Positions 28,801 through 35,926 of a stretch of DNA of 64,000 nt are shown here, piece by piece. The notes under the pieces were generated by a model. It was given only the letters and a program-made list of their open reading frames with translations. It ran no database searches and was not told the DNA's origin. The DNA is taken from assembly GCA_002360635.1 (NCBI GenBank), contig DEQW01000012.1:56969-120968 (forward strand). The letters are read 5' to 3'. Numbering within the stretch: the first letter of the stretch is position 1; each line of letters begins with the position of its first letter. Source of the stretch: Flavobacteriaceae bacterium UBA3356. Its GTDB lineage: Bacteria; Bacteroidota; Bacteroidia; Flavobacteriales; Flavobacteriaceae. A program made the translations under genes and the position numbers.

Positions 28801-30179
28801 CAGGTGGTGCAGGTTCTCTTAGTGGTGGGGATAAAGCCGTTAACACGCTTATAGGATTGGTTACTTCTATTAAAAAAATCAAGTTCAATTATCAAGAAAA
28901 TCAGGGTATATTCCTTCCGGGATACACACAATCTATTGGGTTTATTGGAACATTGCGACCCACAACCGCTTTTACATTTGGTAGCCAAGCTGAAATAAGG
29001 GAAATGGCGGCAAGAAAAGGTTGGCTTACTTTATACCCAGAATTTAATGAACAATATACCGAAGTGGAAAATCGACAAATGGACATTCAAGTTAATCTTG
29101 AACCGTTAGAAGATTTAACCATAGACATTAATGGAAACCGTTTATATTCGGAAAATTACGCTGAAAACTATATCGTTGAAAATGGGCAATATCGATCGTT
29201 GACACCAAATACCTTTGGAAATTTCAACATTTCAACCTTATTGATTAAAACAGCTTTTAGTACAAGCGACGAAAACAGCTCTGAGGCTTTTGACGACTTT
29301 AGGGAAAATAGATTGGTGATCGCCAACAGACTTGCTGCAGAACGTTATGGGCCTAACATTCCAAGAGATCCTGAAACAGGTTTCCCAATCGGCTATGGAA
29401 GAACCAGTCAAGATGTATTGTTACCAGCGTTTTTGGCAGCCTATAAAGGAAGCGATGCATCTAGTGAAAAGACAGGCTTTTTACGTGATATTCCTTTGCC
29501 AAACTGGGATATAAAATATACCGGTTTAATGAACATAGACTGGTTTAAAAAGAACTTTAAGCGTTTTTCCTTACAACACGGCTATAGAGCAGGATATACG
29601 GTTAATCAATTTCAAAGCAATTTAGATTTTGATAAAAATAACCCAGACGCTGTGGACCAAGCTGGTAATTTTAAGAGTGAGACCTTGTACAGTAATGTAA
29701 ATCTTATGGAGCAATTTTCACCATTGTTACGAGTGGATTTTGAGATGAAAAACTCTGTAAAAATCCTTGCTGAGTTAAGAAAGGATAGAGCACTATCTTT
29801 GAGCTTTGCAAACAACTTGCTTACCGAAATTCAAGGAAATGAAATCATCCTCGGTTTGGGGTATAGATTAAAAGACCTTACAATAGGGACCAACTTTGGG
29901 GGTAAAAAGAAAATACTTAAAAGTGACTTAAACTTTAAAGTAGATCTTTCTAGAAGAGATAATAAAACCATTATCCGTTATTTGGATATTGAAAATAATC
30001 AAACAACAGCGGGACAAACCATCTATGGGCTTCAGTTTTCTGCAGATTATGCATTGAGCAAAAACTTAACTGCTTTGTTTTATTACGATCATACGTTTTC
30101 AGAATATGCAATATCAACTGCATTTCCACAAACGACTATTAGAAGCGGTATAACCCTTCGCTATAACTTCGGAAACTAA
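22866..30179 (+). CDS. sprA: Cell-surface/T9SS translocon protein SprA (SOV family)
   Basis: SprA forms the giant outer-membrane channel of the type IX secretion system, needed for export of adhesins and enzymes and for gliding in flavobacteria. The 2437-residue length fits the family. It starts with TTG at 22866, three bases after ruvA, and has a signal peptide (hydrophobic stretch about 12-32, ending near ..VFSQ). The rest is rich in aromatic-alternating strands, ending in RSGITLRYNFGN, a typical C-terminal beta-signal. Repeated 'GQIIFTS..PFGKYLF' style plug/strand motifs are also seen. A glycine/serine/lysine-rich low-complexity insert lies at about 1922-1990. gcvH follows after 32 bases. 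Confidence 0.95.
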   Translation: MGAKNYDYIHNFCRLLVLIGAVFAATTTVFSQDSTSTGYEVGRMDLPDPVSIQDLYTYDPVTDRYIYTRTLGSFNISYPIILTPEEYQDLILQQDMRSYFKEKIDAADGRKEDSEEAQKNLLPAFYVNSSFFESIFGGNTIEVIPQGSVEMDLGLLYTKQDNPAFSPRNRSNLSFDFDQRISLSLLGKVGERLQVTANYDTQSTFDFQNQIKLEYTPTEDDIIQKIEVGNVSMPLNSSLIQGAQSLFGVKTQLQFGKTTITGVFSEQKSETRTVTAEGGATVTDYELFASEYDENRHFFLAHYFRDNYDRVLEQYPFINSNVQITRVEAWITNRSNNTENVRNIVALQDIGESKPENIGLDLPPGGFINKPANSYPDNSNNDFNPFGINNPSVPSVLNSSIRDVATVQAGFSGVRVQQGVDYVVQENVRRLQPNEYTLHPQLGYISLNQRLSNDEVLGVAFQFTVNGKVYQVGEFSNDGVEATGTGTGNTGGGDPNEPPQGGVEGVAQNLVVKMLKSNITNVEEPVWDIMMKNIYSIGAFQLEQEDFRLNILYTDPSPLNYITAAQGSSTFPATPLPEDVENTTLLRVFNLDRLNFNGDPQQGGDGFFDFLPNITVDTQNGQIIFTSVEPFGKYLFDKLDNSPGGAENYDIPSTYNANQNKYVFRTLYTSTKIQAEQEDSDKNKFQLKGSYKSTGADGIPIGAFNIPQGSVTVTAGGRQLVEGVDYTVNYQLGRVQILDPSLLNSNTPIQISTENNTLFGQQTKRFTGLNIEHKFSDELQFGATYLNLNERPLTQKSSYNVEPINNTVFGLNANYSTEVPFLTRLVNKLPNIDTDVESNVSLRGEFAYLMPGAPKVSDFDGKATVYVDDFEASQTELDISTPNTWFLGSTPVGFGGEISNQLSYNYNRAKLAWYTIDPIFYSSQRPDGITDEDLSSPFTRRIFRDEIFPEQDIIQGQTQALFPLDLVYSPSERGPYNFNPQAAGGNTLPNPEDRFAGISRQLTTTDFERSNVEYIQFWVMDPFIYEENENNPGGIINFNLGNISEDILKDGRKQYENGLPEDGGDDNTIPTIYGKVPTNQSLVYTFDTEGQQRTNQDIGYDGINDADETTMFPEFGNLADPANDNYQYFLQADGDVINRYRQYNGTEGNSPVEVTDTNRGSTTQPDVEDINRDNTMNTVDAYFEYNVPFRSKPGSDVPGANQELDTDNNDYVTDVKEIQVTTPNNETINARWVQFKIPISDPDQAVNGISDFRSIRFMRMFLSQFSETTVLRFGTLELVRGDYRRYTQTLDLTGEDPELDDTTFENESVNIEENGNRQPIPYVLPPGVLREQLNNNNNLIRQNEQSLALRVNGLEPGDGRGVYKNFNVDMRQYENLEMFIHAESLQNEAALADGEMVAFMRLGNDLSQNYYEIEIPLNPTSFGSTSREEVWPVENRIRLPLALLQEIKTRVLGAVEPPADPDQPVYFMQSELDPNFSGPENEMRIGIKGNPSFGNVRIVMLGMKNREDNTSDIAGEVWFNELRLSELKNEGGWAAIATLDANMADFMNVSATGRRSTVGFGSVEQGPNQRSREDVKQYDVVTNFNLGQLLPKKWGIQLPFNYGRSEELITPQYDPEFQDIELETRLDNTEDEDEREAIRQQSVDYTKRQSVNFIGVRKDRTGDKKPKPYDIENFTFSYSYNQVDHHDFEIEDALDQNVRVGGTYNYNFDQKPYEPFKKNDSLFTGKYWQFLKDFNINYKPTNVSVSSNIVRQYNEQKFRELNRLPGNLGIPTLYQRNFLFDWEYNINYNLTKSLRFNFTSSNNRIVTNYLDDEGFSDDTIGIWDGFFDIGDPNQHFQSLQLNYDLPTAKFPFLKFIRATYSYTGDFQWQDGSDLFNNISIPNENGEGSQTYDLGNSIQNASTHAINSNLDMSGFYRYVGLTKKTSSNQAGTKSGIDRGGESKEGGKAGTEEKNGEGRKENASVARSGNNVLGNAGSNEAGGAGSLSGGDKAVNTLIGLVTSIKKIKFNYQENQGIFLPGYTQSIGFIGTLRPTTAFTFGSQAEIREMAARKGWLTLYPEFNEQYTEVENRQMDIQVNLEPLEDLTIDINGNRLYSENYAENYIVENGQYRSLTPNTFGNFNISTLLIKTAFSTSDENSSEAFDDFRENRLVIANRLAAERYGPNIPRDPETGFPIGYGRTSQDVLLPAFLAAYKGSDASSEKTGFLRDIPLPNWDIKYTGLMNIDWFKKNFKRFSLQHGYRAGYTVNQFQSNLDFDKNNPDAVDQAGNFKSETLYSNVNLMEQFSPLLRVDFEMKNSVKILAELRKDRALSLSFANNLLTEIQGNEIILGLGYRLKDLTIGTNFGGKKKILKSDLNFKVDLSRRDNKTIIRYLDIENNQTTAGQTIYGLQFSADYALSKNLTALFYYDHTFSEYAISTAFPQTTIRSGITLRYNFGN

Positions 30180-30211
30180 AAAACAAAATAAACTTTTAAG
30201 AAATTTATATT

Positions 30212-30592
30212 ATGAATATACCTGCAGAACTAAAATACACTAAAGACCACGAGTGGATAAAAATCGAAGGTGATGTTGCCACAGTTGGCGTCACAGATTT
30301 TGCGCAAGGCGAACTGGGCGATATTGTTTACGTAGAAGTAGAAACAGTAGACGAAACCTTGGACAGGGAAGAGGTTTTCGGAACCGTAGAAGCAGTTAAA
30401 ACTGTTTCAGACTTGTTTTTACCACTATCGGGAGAGATTATAGAGTTTAATGAAAACTTAGAAAACGAACCTGAAAAAGTAAACTCTGACCCTTATGGTG
30501 ATGGCTGGATGATCAAAATTAAAATTTCCAACCAAGAAGAGATTGAAGATTTATTAGATGCAGCAGCTTATAAAGAAATTATTGGCGCCTAA
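30212..30592 (+). CDS. gcvH: Glycine cleavage system H protein
   Basis: GcvH is the lipoyl carrier that shuttles the aminomethyl group between P, T and L proteins of glycine cleavage. The 126-residue protein has the conserved KYTKDHEWI start and the lipoylation motif VEAVKTVSD, with the modified lysine at residue 63. Length and motif are standard. It lies downstream of sprA and overlaps the start of the VanZ-like gene by 35 bases. Glycine cleavage has no obvious link to its neighbours; the order is simply a conserved flavobacterial cluster. Confidence 0.96.
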   Translation: MNIPAELKYTKDHEWIKIEGDVATVGVTDFAQGELGDIVYVEVETVDETLDREEVFGTVEAVKTVSDLFLPLSGEIIEFNENLENEPEKVNSDPYGDGWMIKIKISNQEEIEDLLDAAAYKEIIGA

Positions 30593-30959
30593 AAGCCTAC
30601 TTTTTTTAGCATTAGCATATACAGTTTTTATAACAATTGGCTTATTGCTGCCTTCTCAAGGCATATTGCCCAGCCAAGATAAAATACCATTCGACAAATT
30701 TGCCCATGTGGTCATAAGCTTTGGATTGGTGGTAATTTGGTTGCTTTTTTTTTATATAAAAGAAAGAAAAATGATGTCTATAACCACTATATATGCTGTT
30801 TTTGGCTTATGCTTGCTCTATGGCATAATAATTGAGGTTTTACAACATGTATTGACAACCTATCGTCAAGCTGATACGTTCGATGTTGTAGCAAACATAA
30901 TTGGTTTGCTCCTAGGGGTTGGACTTTTTAGAAAAATTAAAGATAAAATTTTTAACTAA
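30558..30959 (+). CDS. VanZ-like small membrane protein
   Basis: The 133-residue product has about four transmembrane helices and the VanZ-family signature: a first helix, then DKIPFDKFAHVVISFGLV with a central Asp and His, and a late acidic/His-containing helix (GIIIEVLQHVLTTYRQADTFDVVANIIG). VanZ proteins are linked to glycopeptide/lipid resistance in Gram-positives, but this family is widespread and its role in Bacteroidetes is unknown. The chosen ATG overlaps the gcvH end by 35 bases, and the protein N-terminus (MQQLIKKLLAPKSLL) fits a membrane insertion start. It precedes the tonB genes by 65 bases. Confidence 0.8.
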   Translation: MQQLIKKLLAPKSLLFLALAYTVFITIGLLLPSQGILPSQDKIPFDKFAHVVISFGLVVIWLLFFYIKERKMMSITTIYAVFGLCLLYGIIIEVLQHVLTTYRQADTFDVVANIIGLLLGVGLFRKIKDKIFN

Positions 30960-31024
30960 ATATGGTTTTAGTTTTCAATTGAACTATAATTTCTATATTT
31001 TAGCAACACAATAAATACTCTATT

Positions 31025-31750
31025 ATGGAACCGAAGAAAAATCCGAAAGCGGATATGAACCGCAGAAGCACATTGTTCTTTCAAATAGGAATGATATTAA
31101 TGCTTTTTATTGCTTGGCAAGCTATCGAATGGAAAACGTATGATAAATCAGACCTAGATGCCGGCATGGTCGATGTAGGTGACGATCTTGAAGAAGAAGT
31201 GCCAATTACACAACAATTGACACCTCCGCCACCACCACCTCCGCCACCACCAGCACCTGAAGTAATTGAGGTTGTTGAAGATGAAGAAGAAGTAGAGGAA
31301 ACCATAATAGAATCTACCGAGGCAAGTCAAGAAGAAGAGATTGTTGAAGTAGAAGAAATTGTAGAGGAAGAAGTAGAAGAAGAAATTGCAGACGTACCTT
31401 TTGCCGTAATTGAAAACGTACCGGTTTATCCTGGTTGTGAAAACGAAAGCGGTAACAACGCTAAAAAAAGATGTATGTCTGAAAAAGTACAAAAATTTGT
31501 ACAGAAAAAATTTGATACTGAACTTGCTAATGATCTTGGATTAGATGGTAAACAACGAATTTTCGTTCAGTTTAAAATTAATAAAAGTGGTAACATTGTA
31601 GATGTTAGAGCTCGTGCTCCGCACCCAAGGTTAGAAAGAGAAGCGGTAGAGGTAGTAAAGTCATTACCTAAAATGACACCTGGTATGCAAAGAGGTAAAG
31701 CAGTAGGGGTGCTATATTCGCTTCCAATCCTCTTCCAAGTTCAGAACTAA
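31025..31750 (+). CDS. TonB-family energy transducer
   Basis: The protein should couple the inner-membrane ExbBD motor to outer-membrane transporters. Its 241 residues have an N-terminal membrane helix (about 17-35, RRSTLFFQIGMILMLFIAW), a polyproline stretch (about 66-80), an acidic Glu/Val-rich linker (about 80-125) and a TonB C-terminal domain (about 130-241). That domain carries the flavobacterial motif VPVYPGCENE and the ending GVLYSLPILFQVQN. No exbB/exbD genes are in the window. A strong terminator follows and separates it from the paralogue at 31857. Confidence 0.92.
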   Translation: MEPKKNPKADMNRRSTLFFQIGMILMLFIAWQAIEWKTYDKSDLDAGMVDVGDDLEEEVPITQQLTPPPPPPPPPPAPEVIEVVEDEEEVEETIIESTEASQEEEIVEVEEIVEEEVEEEIADVPFAVIENVPVYPGCENESGNNAKKRCMSEKVQKFVQKKFDTELANDLGLDGKQRIFVQFKINKSGNIVDVRARAPHPRLEREAVEVVKSLPKMTPGMQRGKAVGVLYSLPILFQVQN

Positions 31751-31768
31751 GAGTATTTTAATATATAT

Positions 31769-31800
31769 AAAAACGCCTTCAGAAATGGAGGCGTTTTTTA
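31769..31800 (+). terminator. Terminator after the first tonB-family gene
   Basis: Arms AAAACGCCT and AGGCGTTTT enclose a 10-base loop, followed by a T-run. Confidence 0.88.
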
Positions 31801-31812
31801 TTTGGCATAACC

Positions 31813-31852
31813 CTTGTATTAAATTTCATATAATAACCAAATTAAATACAAG
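31813..31852 (+). promoter_or_regulatory. Stem-loop directly before the second tonB-family start
   Basis: Positions 31813-31826 can pair with 31839-31852 in 13 of 14 positions (core CTTGTATT/AATACAAG), leaving a 12-base loop. The 3' arm ends 4 bases before the ATG at 31857. It could be an operator in DNA or a translation-controlling hairpin in RNA. Confidence 0.45.
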
Positions 31853-31856
31853 AGAT

Positions 31857-32648
31857 ATGAAATTTTCAAAAAAACAAAATCCAGAAAAGTATTCAAAAAG
31901 AGAAGACAAGAAAAGTATTAACACCCCTTGGAACTCTAGTCTGTTTTTTCAACTAGGGCTTATTGTTAGTATGCTATTGGTGTTTCTTGTTGCTGAAAGT
32001 AGTATTGGTTCAACCACTGTAAAACAGGTTCCGGACAATGATTTTTACCTGCCAGAACCTGCATTTGTTAGTTATAGGCTTGAAGAGCCGGTTATAGACC
32101 TTCCCAAACCTAAAGAACCTATAAAACAACAACCTGAAAGGAAAACACTTACAACTATACAAAATGAACTTAAAGTGGTTAAAAACACAGTGACCGATGT
32201 TGCCGAAACATCCACCGCAAGCACAGAAACTCTTACTGCTAAAGTGCCTAAGGTATCTAATGTGAATAAGCCAGAGACTTCAAAAAAGCACTATTCAAAT
32301 ACAGTTGAAAATGCACCAATTTTTCCAGGCTGTGAATCATTTTCTACCAATAAACAACGTGTTGAATGCATGTCAAAAAAAGTAAATGCATTTATAAGCA
32401 GAAACTTTGATGCCGAAAAATTTTCTGGAGCAATTGATCAAGGAGAAATACAGCGTATCGATGTTCAGTTTAAGATTAATACATCTGGGCGGGTATTTGA
32501 GATTGTTGCACGTTCACAATTCAAGCCTTTAGAGAAAGAAGCTATACGGGTAATCAATAAATTGCCTTTAATTACACCGGGTAAACAGGGTAACAGAAAG
32601 GTAGATGTTATTTACAATGTCCCGATAATTTTTAAAATGGCGTATTGA
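31857..32648 (+). CDS. TonB-family protein, paralogue of the preceding gene
   Basis: The 263-residue product repeats the layout of its upstream neighbour: a lysine-rich cytoplasmic start, one membrane helix (SSLFFQLGLIVSMLLVFLVAE), a linker and a TonB C-terminal domain with ENAPIFPGCESF. The linker has no polyproline tract but contains Pro/Lys and Thr/Ser stretches, so it is probably shorter in reach. A longer frame from 31785 would begin inside the upstream terminator; the ATG at 31857 fits the paralogue's N-terminus. It is bounded by terminators on both sides and so forms its own transcript. Confidence 0.88.
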   Translation: MKFSKKQNPEKYSKREDKKSINTPWNSSLFFQLGLIVSMLLVFLVAESSIGSTTVKQVPDNDFYLPEPAFVSYRLEEPVIDLPKPKEPIKQQPERKTLTTIQNELKVVKNTVTDVAETSTASTETLTAKVPKVSNVNKPETSKKHYSNTVENAPIFPGCESFSTNKQRVECMSKKVNAFISRNFDAEKFSGAIDQGEIQRIDVQFKINTSGRVFEIVARSQFKPLEKEAIRVINKLPLITPGKQGNRKVDVIYNVPIIFKMAY

Positions 32649-32654
32649 TACCAT

Positions 32655-32686
32655 AAAGCCCTTCAAATAGAAGGGCTTTTATTTTT
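32655..32686 (+). terminator. Terminator after the second tonB-family gene
   Basis: Arms AAAGCCCTTC/GAAGGGCTTT with a 5-base loop and a T-rich tail. Confidence 0.88.
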
Positions 32687-32739
32687 ACCTTTTCAGAAAA
32701 GGAAAAAACCGTATCTTTCAACAAAATTCATATCCTACA

Positions 32740-34827
32740 ATGAAGCGTTTTATTTCACTTTTGCTTGTTATGGCTTGTCTACCTATAGCAGCACAAACCA
32801 CAACTGGCACCTTTGAAAAATACCCTGTTTTCCCTGAATGTGAAAACGAATCAATTTCCTCACTTCAAAATTGTTTTGATGCTACTTTACGGTCAAAAGT
32901 TTTTTCAAATTTCAATGTTCCCAAAGTAGTTTCTGAAGAGAACTATAAGGGTAACGTAGCAGTGTTTTTTGAAGTGACAAAAGAAGGAAAATTTAAAGTG
33001 CTTTATGTAGATGCTATTTATAACGAGCTTAAAGAAGAAACAAAGCGCGTTTTTGAAGAATTGCCAACAATAAAACCAGCTACTTATAACAGTAATCCGG
33101 CGTATGTGCAATTTACCATGTCTATACCGATACCTATTCAGGCTGCGCCAGCATATGAAAGTGAAGAAGATATTTCTGAAACGAAAATAGTAGGAACATT
33201 AAAAAATGAATATGACGAAATTGAAAACCTTCCTTATGAAAACGAAGAGTATACCAGCCACATAAACATACCTTTCTCTCATCACAATTACAGTTTGTTC
33301 GACCCTGCTTTAAACCGTGTGGGCCAAAACAATCATACAGCACAAAAGCCTTTTATTTATTCTGAAGTTAATAAATATTATGATTTTGAAGTTGAAAATG
33401 GAAAGTTGTTAAAAGATAAATCCTCTTGGTTTGGTAGAAAATTATGGAATGAACACTTGGTTACTATAAAAGGAGAGGATTATTGGATTACGTTAGACGC
33501 TGGAGTTGATTTGCAAGTGGGAAAAGATTTTGACGCCGAAATAGATACTTATAACAACACCCGGTTAGTTTATACCCAAGGTGGTTTGGGCAAAAATTTA
33601 AACTTTTTTGCCGTTATTTATGAAAGTCAAGGTAGGTTTGCTGATTATTTTAACCGTTTTGCAGAAGCTCGAAGGCCTGCAGGGGGTAACCCAGCTTTAA
33701 TTCCTGGGCGTGGTATTGCAAAGAGGTTTAGAAGCGATTCATACGATTATCCAATAGCTACGGGGCATATTTCATATTCGCCTTCAAAACATTTTAACTT
33801 TCAATTAGGTCACGGTAAAAACTTCTATGGTGATGGATATCGATCGTTATTGTTAAGTGATAATGCGAGTCCTTATCCTTATTTTAAAATAAACACCACA
33901 TTCTGGAAGCTTAAATATACCAATACTTGGATGTCCTTGCGCGATATTAGGCCAGAAGTACAGGATGGAGGGTCTTTTAGGACTAAGTTTTTCGCCAATC
34001 ATTACCTAAGTTACAATGTAACAAAAAGATTGAACATTGGTTTGTTTGAATCTGTGGTTTGGGAAAACGATAATGACCGAGGGTTTGATTTTAACTACAT
34101 AAACCCGGTTATTTTTTACAGAGCTATAGAATTTTCTACAGGTCCGCGTGGGGGTAATGCTTTGATTGGCCTTACTTCAAAATATAAGTTTACCGATCGT
34201 ATTAACGCGTATGGGCAATTAATTATAGACGAATTTTCTTCCAGCGATATTTTTGATGGTAAAGGAAGCTATAGAAATAAAATAGGCTACCAGTTAGGAG
34301 CCAAATATTATGATGCTTTTGGCGTAAATGGCTTGTACCTTCAGGCTGAATATAACCGAGTACGACCTTATACGTACTCACATAATTCCATCATATTGAA
34401 TTATGGTCACAACAACCAATCGATGGCGCATACCTTAGGGTCTAATTTTTCTGAATTTATCACTATTGCCCGTTACCAAAAAGGACGTATTTTCGGTGAC
34501 CTAAAGCTGATATTTGCCAAACGAGGATTTGAATTCAATACAGACGAAGACGGTCTTTTTTACGGCGGAAACATTTACGGAACTGAAGATAATCGAGTTT
34601 CAGATCTTGGGAATGAGGTAGCGCAAGGGAATACCACGGATTTTTTCCATGGAGAACTACAAGCCGGTTATTTAATAAATCCTGCGACTAACCTGAAAAT
34701 ATACGCCAGCTTGATTGTTCGGGACTTTAAACCCGAAATAAACACAGAAACTGTTTTTGAAAACCAGACTACTTGGCTAAACTTTGGTCTTCGTACCGAT
34801 TTGTTTAATTGGTATTACGACTTTTAA
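32740..34827 (+). CDS. TonB-C-like domain fused to an outer-membrane barrel (RemB/Wzi-like)
   Basis: The 695-residue protein has a signal peptide (MKRFISLLLVMACLPIAAQ), then a TonB C-terminal-like domain (about 22-135) with KYPVFPECENES and the ending VQFTMSIPIPIQ. A long barrel region follows (about 200-695) in which PFIYSEVNKYYDFE and LGHGKNFYGDGYRSLLLSD resemble the capsule-assembly Wzi family and the gliding protein RemB of flavobacteria. It ends in a strand finishing ..LFNWYYDF. Unlike the two upstream TonB proteins it has no inner-membrane anchor or proline linker, so it should sit in the outer membrane with the TonB-like domain in the periplasm. The RemB assignment is tentative. Confidence 0.72.
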   Translation: MKRFISLLLVMACLPIAAQTTTGTFEKYPVFPECENESISSLQNCFDATLRSKVFSNFNVPKVVSEENYKGNVAVFFEVTKEGKFKVLYVDAIYNELKEETKRVFEELPTIKPATYNSNPAYVQFTMSIPIPIQAAPAYESEEDISETKIVGTLKNEYDEIENLPYENEEYTSHINIPFSHHNYSLFDPALNRVGQNNHTAQKPFIYSEVNKYYDFEVENGKLLKDKSSWFGRKLWNEHLVTIKGEDYWITLDAGVDLQVGKDFDAEIDTYNNTRLVYTQGGLGKNLNFFAVIYESQGRFADYFNRFAEARRPAGGNPALIPGRGIAKRFRSDSYDYPIATGHISYSPSKHFNFQLGHGKNFYGDGYRSLLLSDNASPYPYFKINTTFWKLKYTNTWMSLRDIRPEVQDGGSFRTKFFANHYLSYNVTKRLNIGLFESVVWENDNDRGFDFNYINPVIFYRAIEFSTGPRGGNALIGLTSKYKFTDRINAYGQLIIDEFSSSDIFDGKGSYRNKIGYQLGAKYYDAFGVNGLYLQAEYNRVRPYTYSHNSIILNYGHNNQSMAHTLGSNFSEFITIARYQKGRIFGDLKLIFAKRGFEFNTDEDGLFYGGNIYGTEDNRVSDLGNEVAQGNTTDFFHGELQAGYLINPATNLKIYASLIVRDFKPEINTETVFENQTTWLNFGLRTDLFNWYYDF

Positions 34828-34860
34828 AAGAAAGCTTATTAGTTGTCTTTCTTTTCTTTT
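34826..34860. terminator. Possible terminator between the convergent RemB-like and MBL genes
   Basis: Perfect 9-bp arms AAAAGAAAG (34826-34834) and CTTTCTTTT (34847-34855) with a 12-base loop and a T-rich tail. The stem is AT-rich and overlaps both stop regions. Confidence 0.5.
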
Positions 34861-35810
34861 TGCTGTTTGTTGTATTTATCCTGTAGACGTTCTTCCATGC
34901 TTCGGTTGTCAACAGGGCCATTGGTTTTTTCTATTTCATTGTAGATGGTGGTGAGTATTTTATCTGTAGATATATAACCTTTTCCGTAGCCTTTCTCATC
35001 GTATTTAGAGGTAATGTCTTTCATAGCTAATACATCCTGAAGTGATTTTCCTTTTGCTTGATGAAAACGAACGCTTTTATATATGTCGTTAAGCATATTT
35101 ACGGTAAAAGTAAGATCGTCAATGTTGCCCAATTCTCCATGACCGGGAATAATTTTAGTGTCTTCATTGGACATCAATTTTATTTTTTCCAACCCTTTTA
35201 TATACCCATCAATAGAGCCGCCGCTTTCTGTATCTATGTATGGGTAGCTTCCATTAAAAAAAACATCACCAGTATGGATTACATTATTTTTAGGAAAGAA
35301 GATAGCCACATCTCCATCAGTATGTGCGTTCTCTATGTGAAAAGCCTGGATGGTTTCGCCGTTATGGTGAAATTGTAAGTTTTCGGTAAAGGTAACCATT
35401 GGTAAAGCAGATTCATCTATTTTTTTCTGATCTGTATTTACAACACCAGTTAACCGCTCTCGCGTTTTTTCATGAGAAAATATAACAGCTCCTTCTTTCT
35501 TGAAAGCGGTGTTTCCTCCAGTATGGTCGCCGTGAAAGTGTGTGTTGATTAGTGTTTTTATGGGTTTATCGCTAATTTTTCTAATAGCCTTAAGAATGTC
35601 TTGCGAAAGTTCTGCATATTGGTCATCAATCATTAAAATAGATTCTTTCCCGAAACTCAAACCAATGTTTCCACCTTTGCCTTTAAGCATATAAACATCG
35701 TTATTTGCTTTAACTACTTTAAGGCTTATTTTTTCACCAGAATCAGTTTGCGAAAAAGCGATGGTTGTACAAAATATAAGAAATAATAGGGTGGTTTTTT
35801 TAATGTTCAT
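34839..35810 (-). CDS. Secreted metallo-beta-lactamase-fold hydrolase
   Basis: The 323-residue product has a signal peptide (MNIKKTTLLFLIFCTTIAFSQ) and the zinc-binding motif HFHGDHTGG (H91, H93, D95, H96), followed by HTDGD and IPGHGE elements that complete a binuclear zinc site. The fold covers lactamases, thioesterases, glyoxalases and others. The substrate cannot be inferred, and resistance to beta-lactams should not be assumed. The C-terminus is Lys-rich and low-complexity. It is convergent with the RemB-like gene and divergent from the heme o synthase gene. Confidence 0.85.
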   Translation of the reverse strand: MNIKKTTLLFLIFCTTIAFSQTDSGEKISLKVVKANNDVYMLKGKGGNIGLSFGKESILMIDDQYAELSQDILKAIRKISDKPIKTLINTHFHGDHTGGNTAFKKEGAVIFSHEKTRERLTGVVNTDQKKIDESALPMVTFTENLQFHHNGETIQAFHIENAHTDGDVAIFFPKNNVIHTGDVFFNGSYPYIDTESGGSIDGYIKGLEKIKLMSNEDTKIIPGHGELGNIDDLTFTVNMLNDIYKSVRFHQAKGKSLQDVLAMKDITSKYDEKGYGKGYISTDKILTTIYNEIEKTNGPVDNRSMEERLQDKYNKQQKEKKDN

Positions 35811-35882
35811 CTTTATTGGATTTTATTAGGGCATTAAAATAACAAAAAACTATAATAAACAGTCAAGAAAAGCTGGAATAAA

Positions 35883-35913
35883 TTGTGGAAAATATGCAGT
35901 TGCTGTATCTTTG
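35883..35913 (+). promoter_or_regulatory. Promoter of the heme o synthase/oxidase operon
   Basis: TTG (35883-35885), exactly 20 bases, then TATCTTTG (35906-35913). It overlaps the longer GTG-started reading frame and shows that the ATG at 35927 is the true start, with a leader of about 9 bases. Confidence 0.75.
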
Positions 35914-35926
35914 CACCGCAAAAAAA

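Noticed and set aside
31154..31492. Reverse-strand frame opposite the first tonB-family gene
   Set aside because: Product of the polyproline and Glu-rich codons read backwards; no independent support.
34839..35810. Antibiotic-resistance beta-lactamase
   Set aside because: Only the general metallo-beta-lactamase fold is supported; the fold serves many hydrolases, and there is no mobile context.
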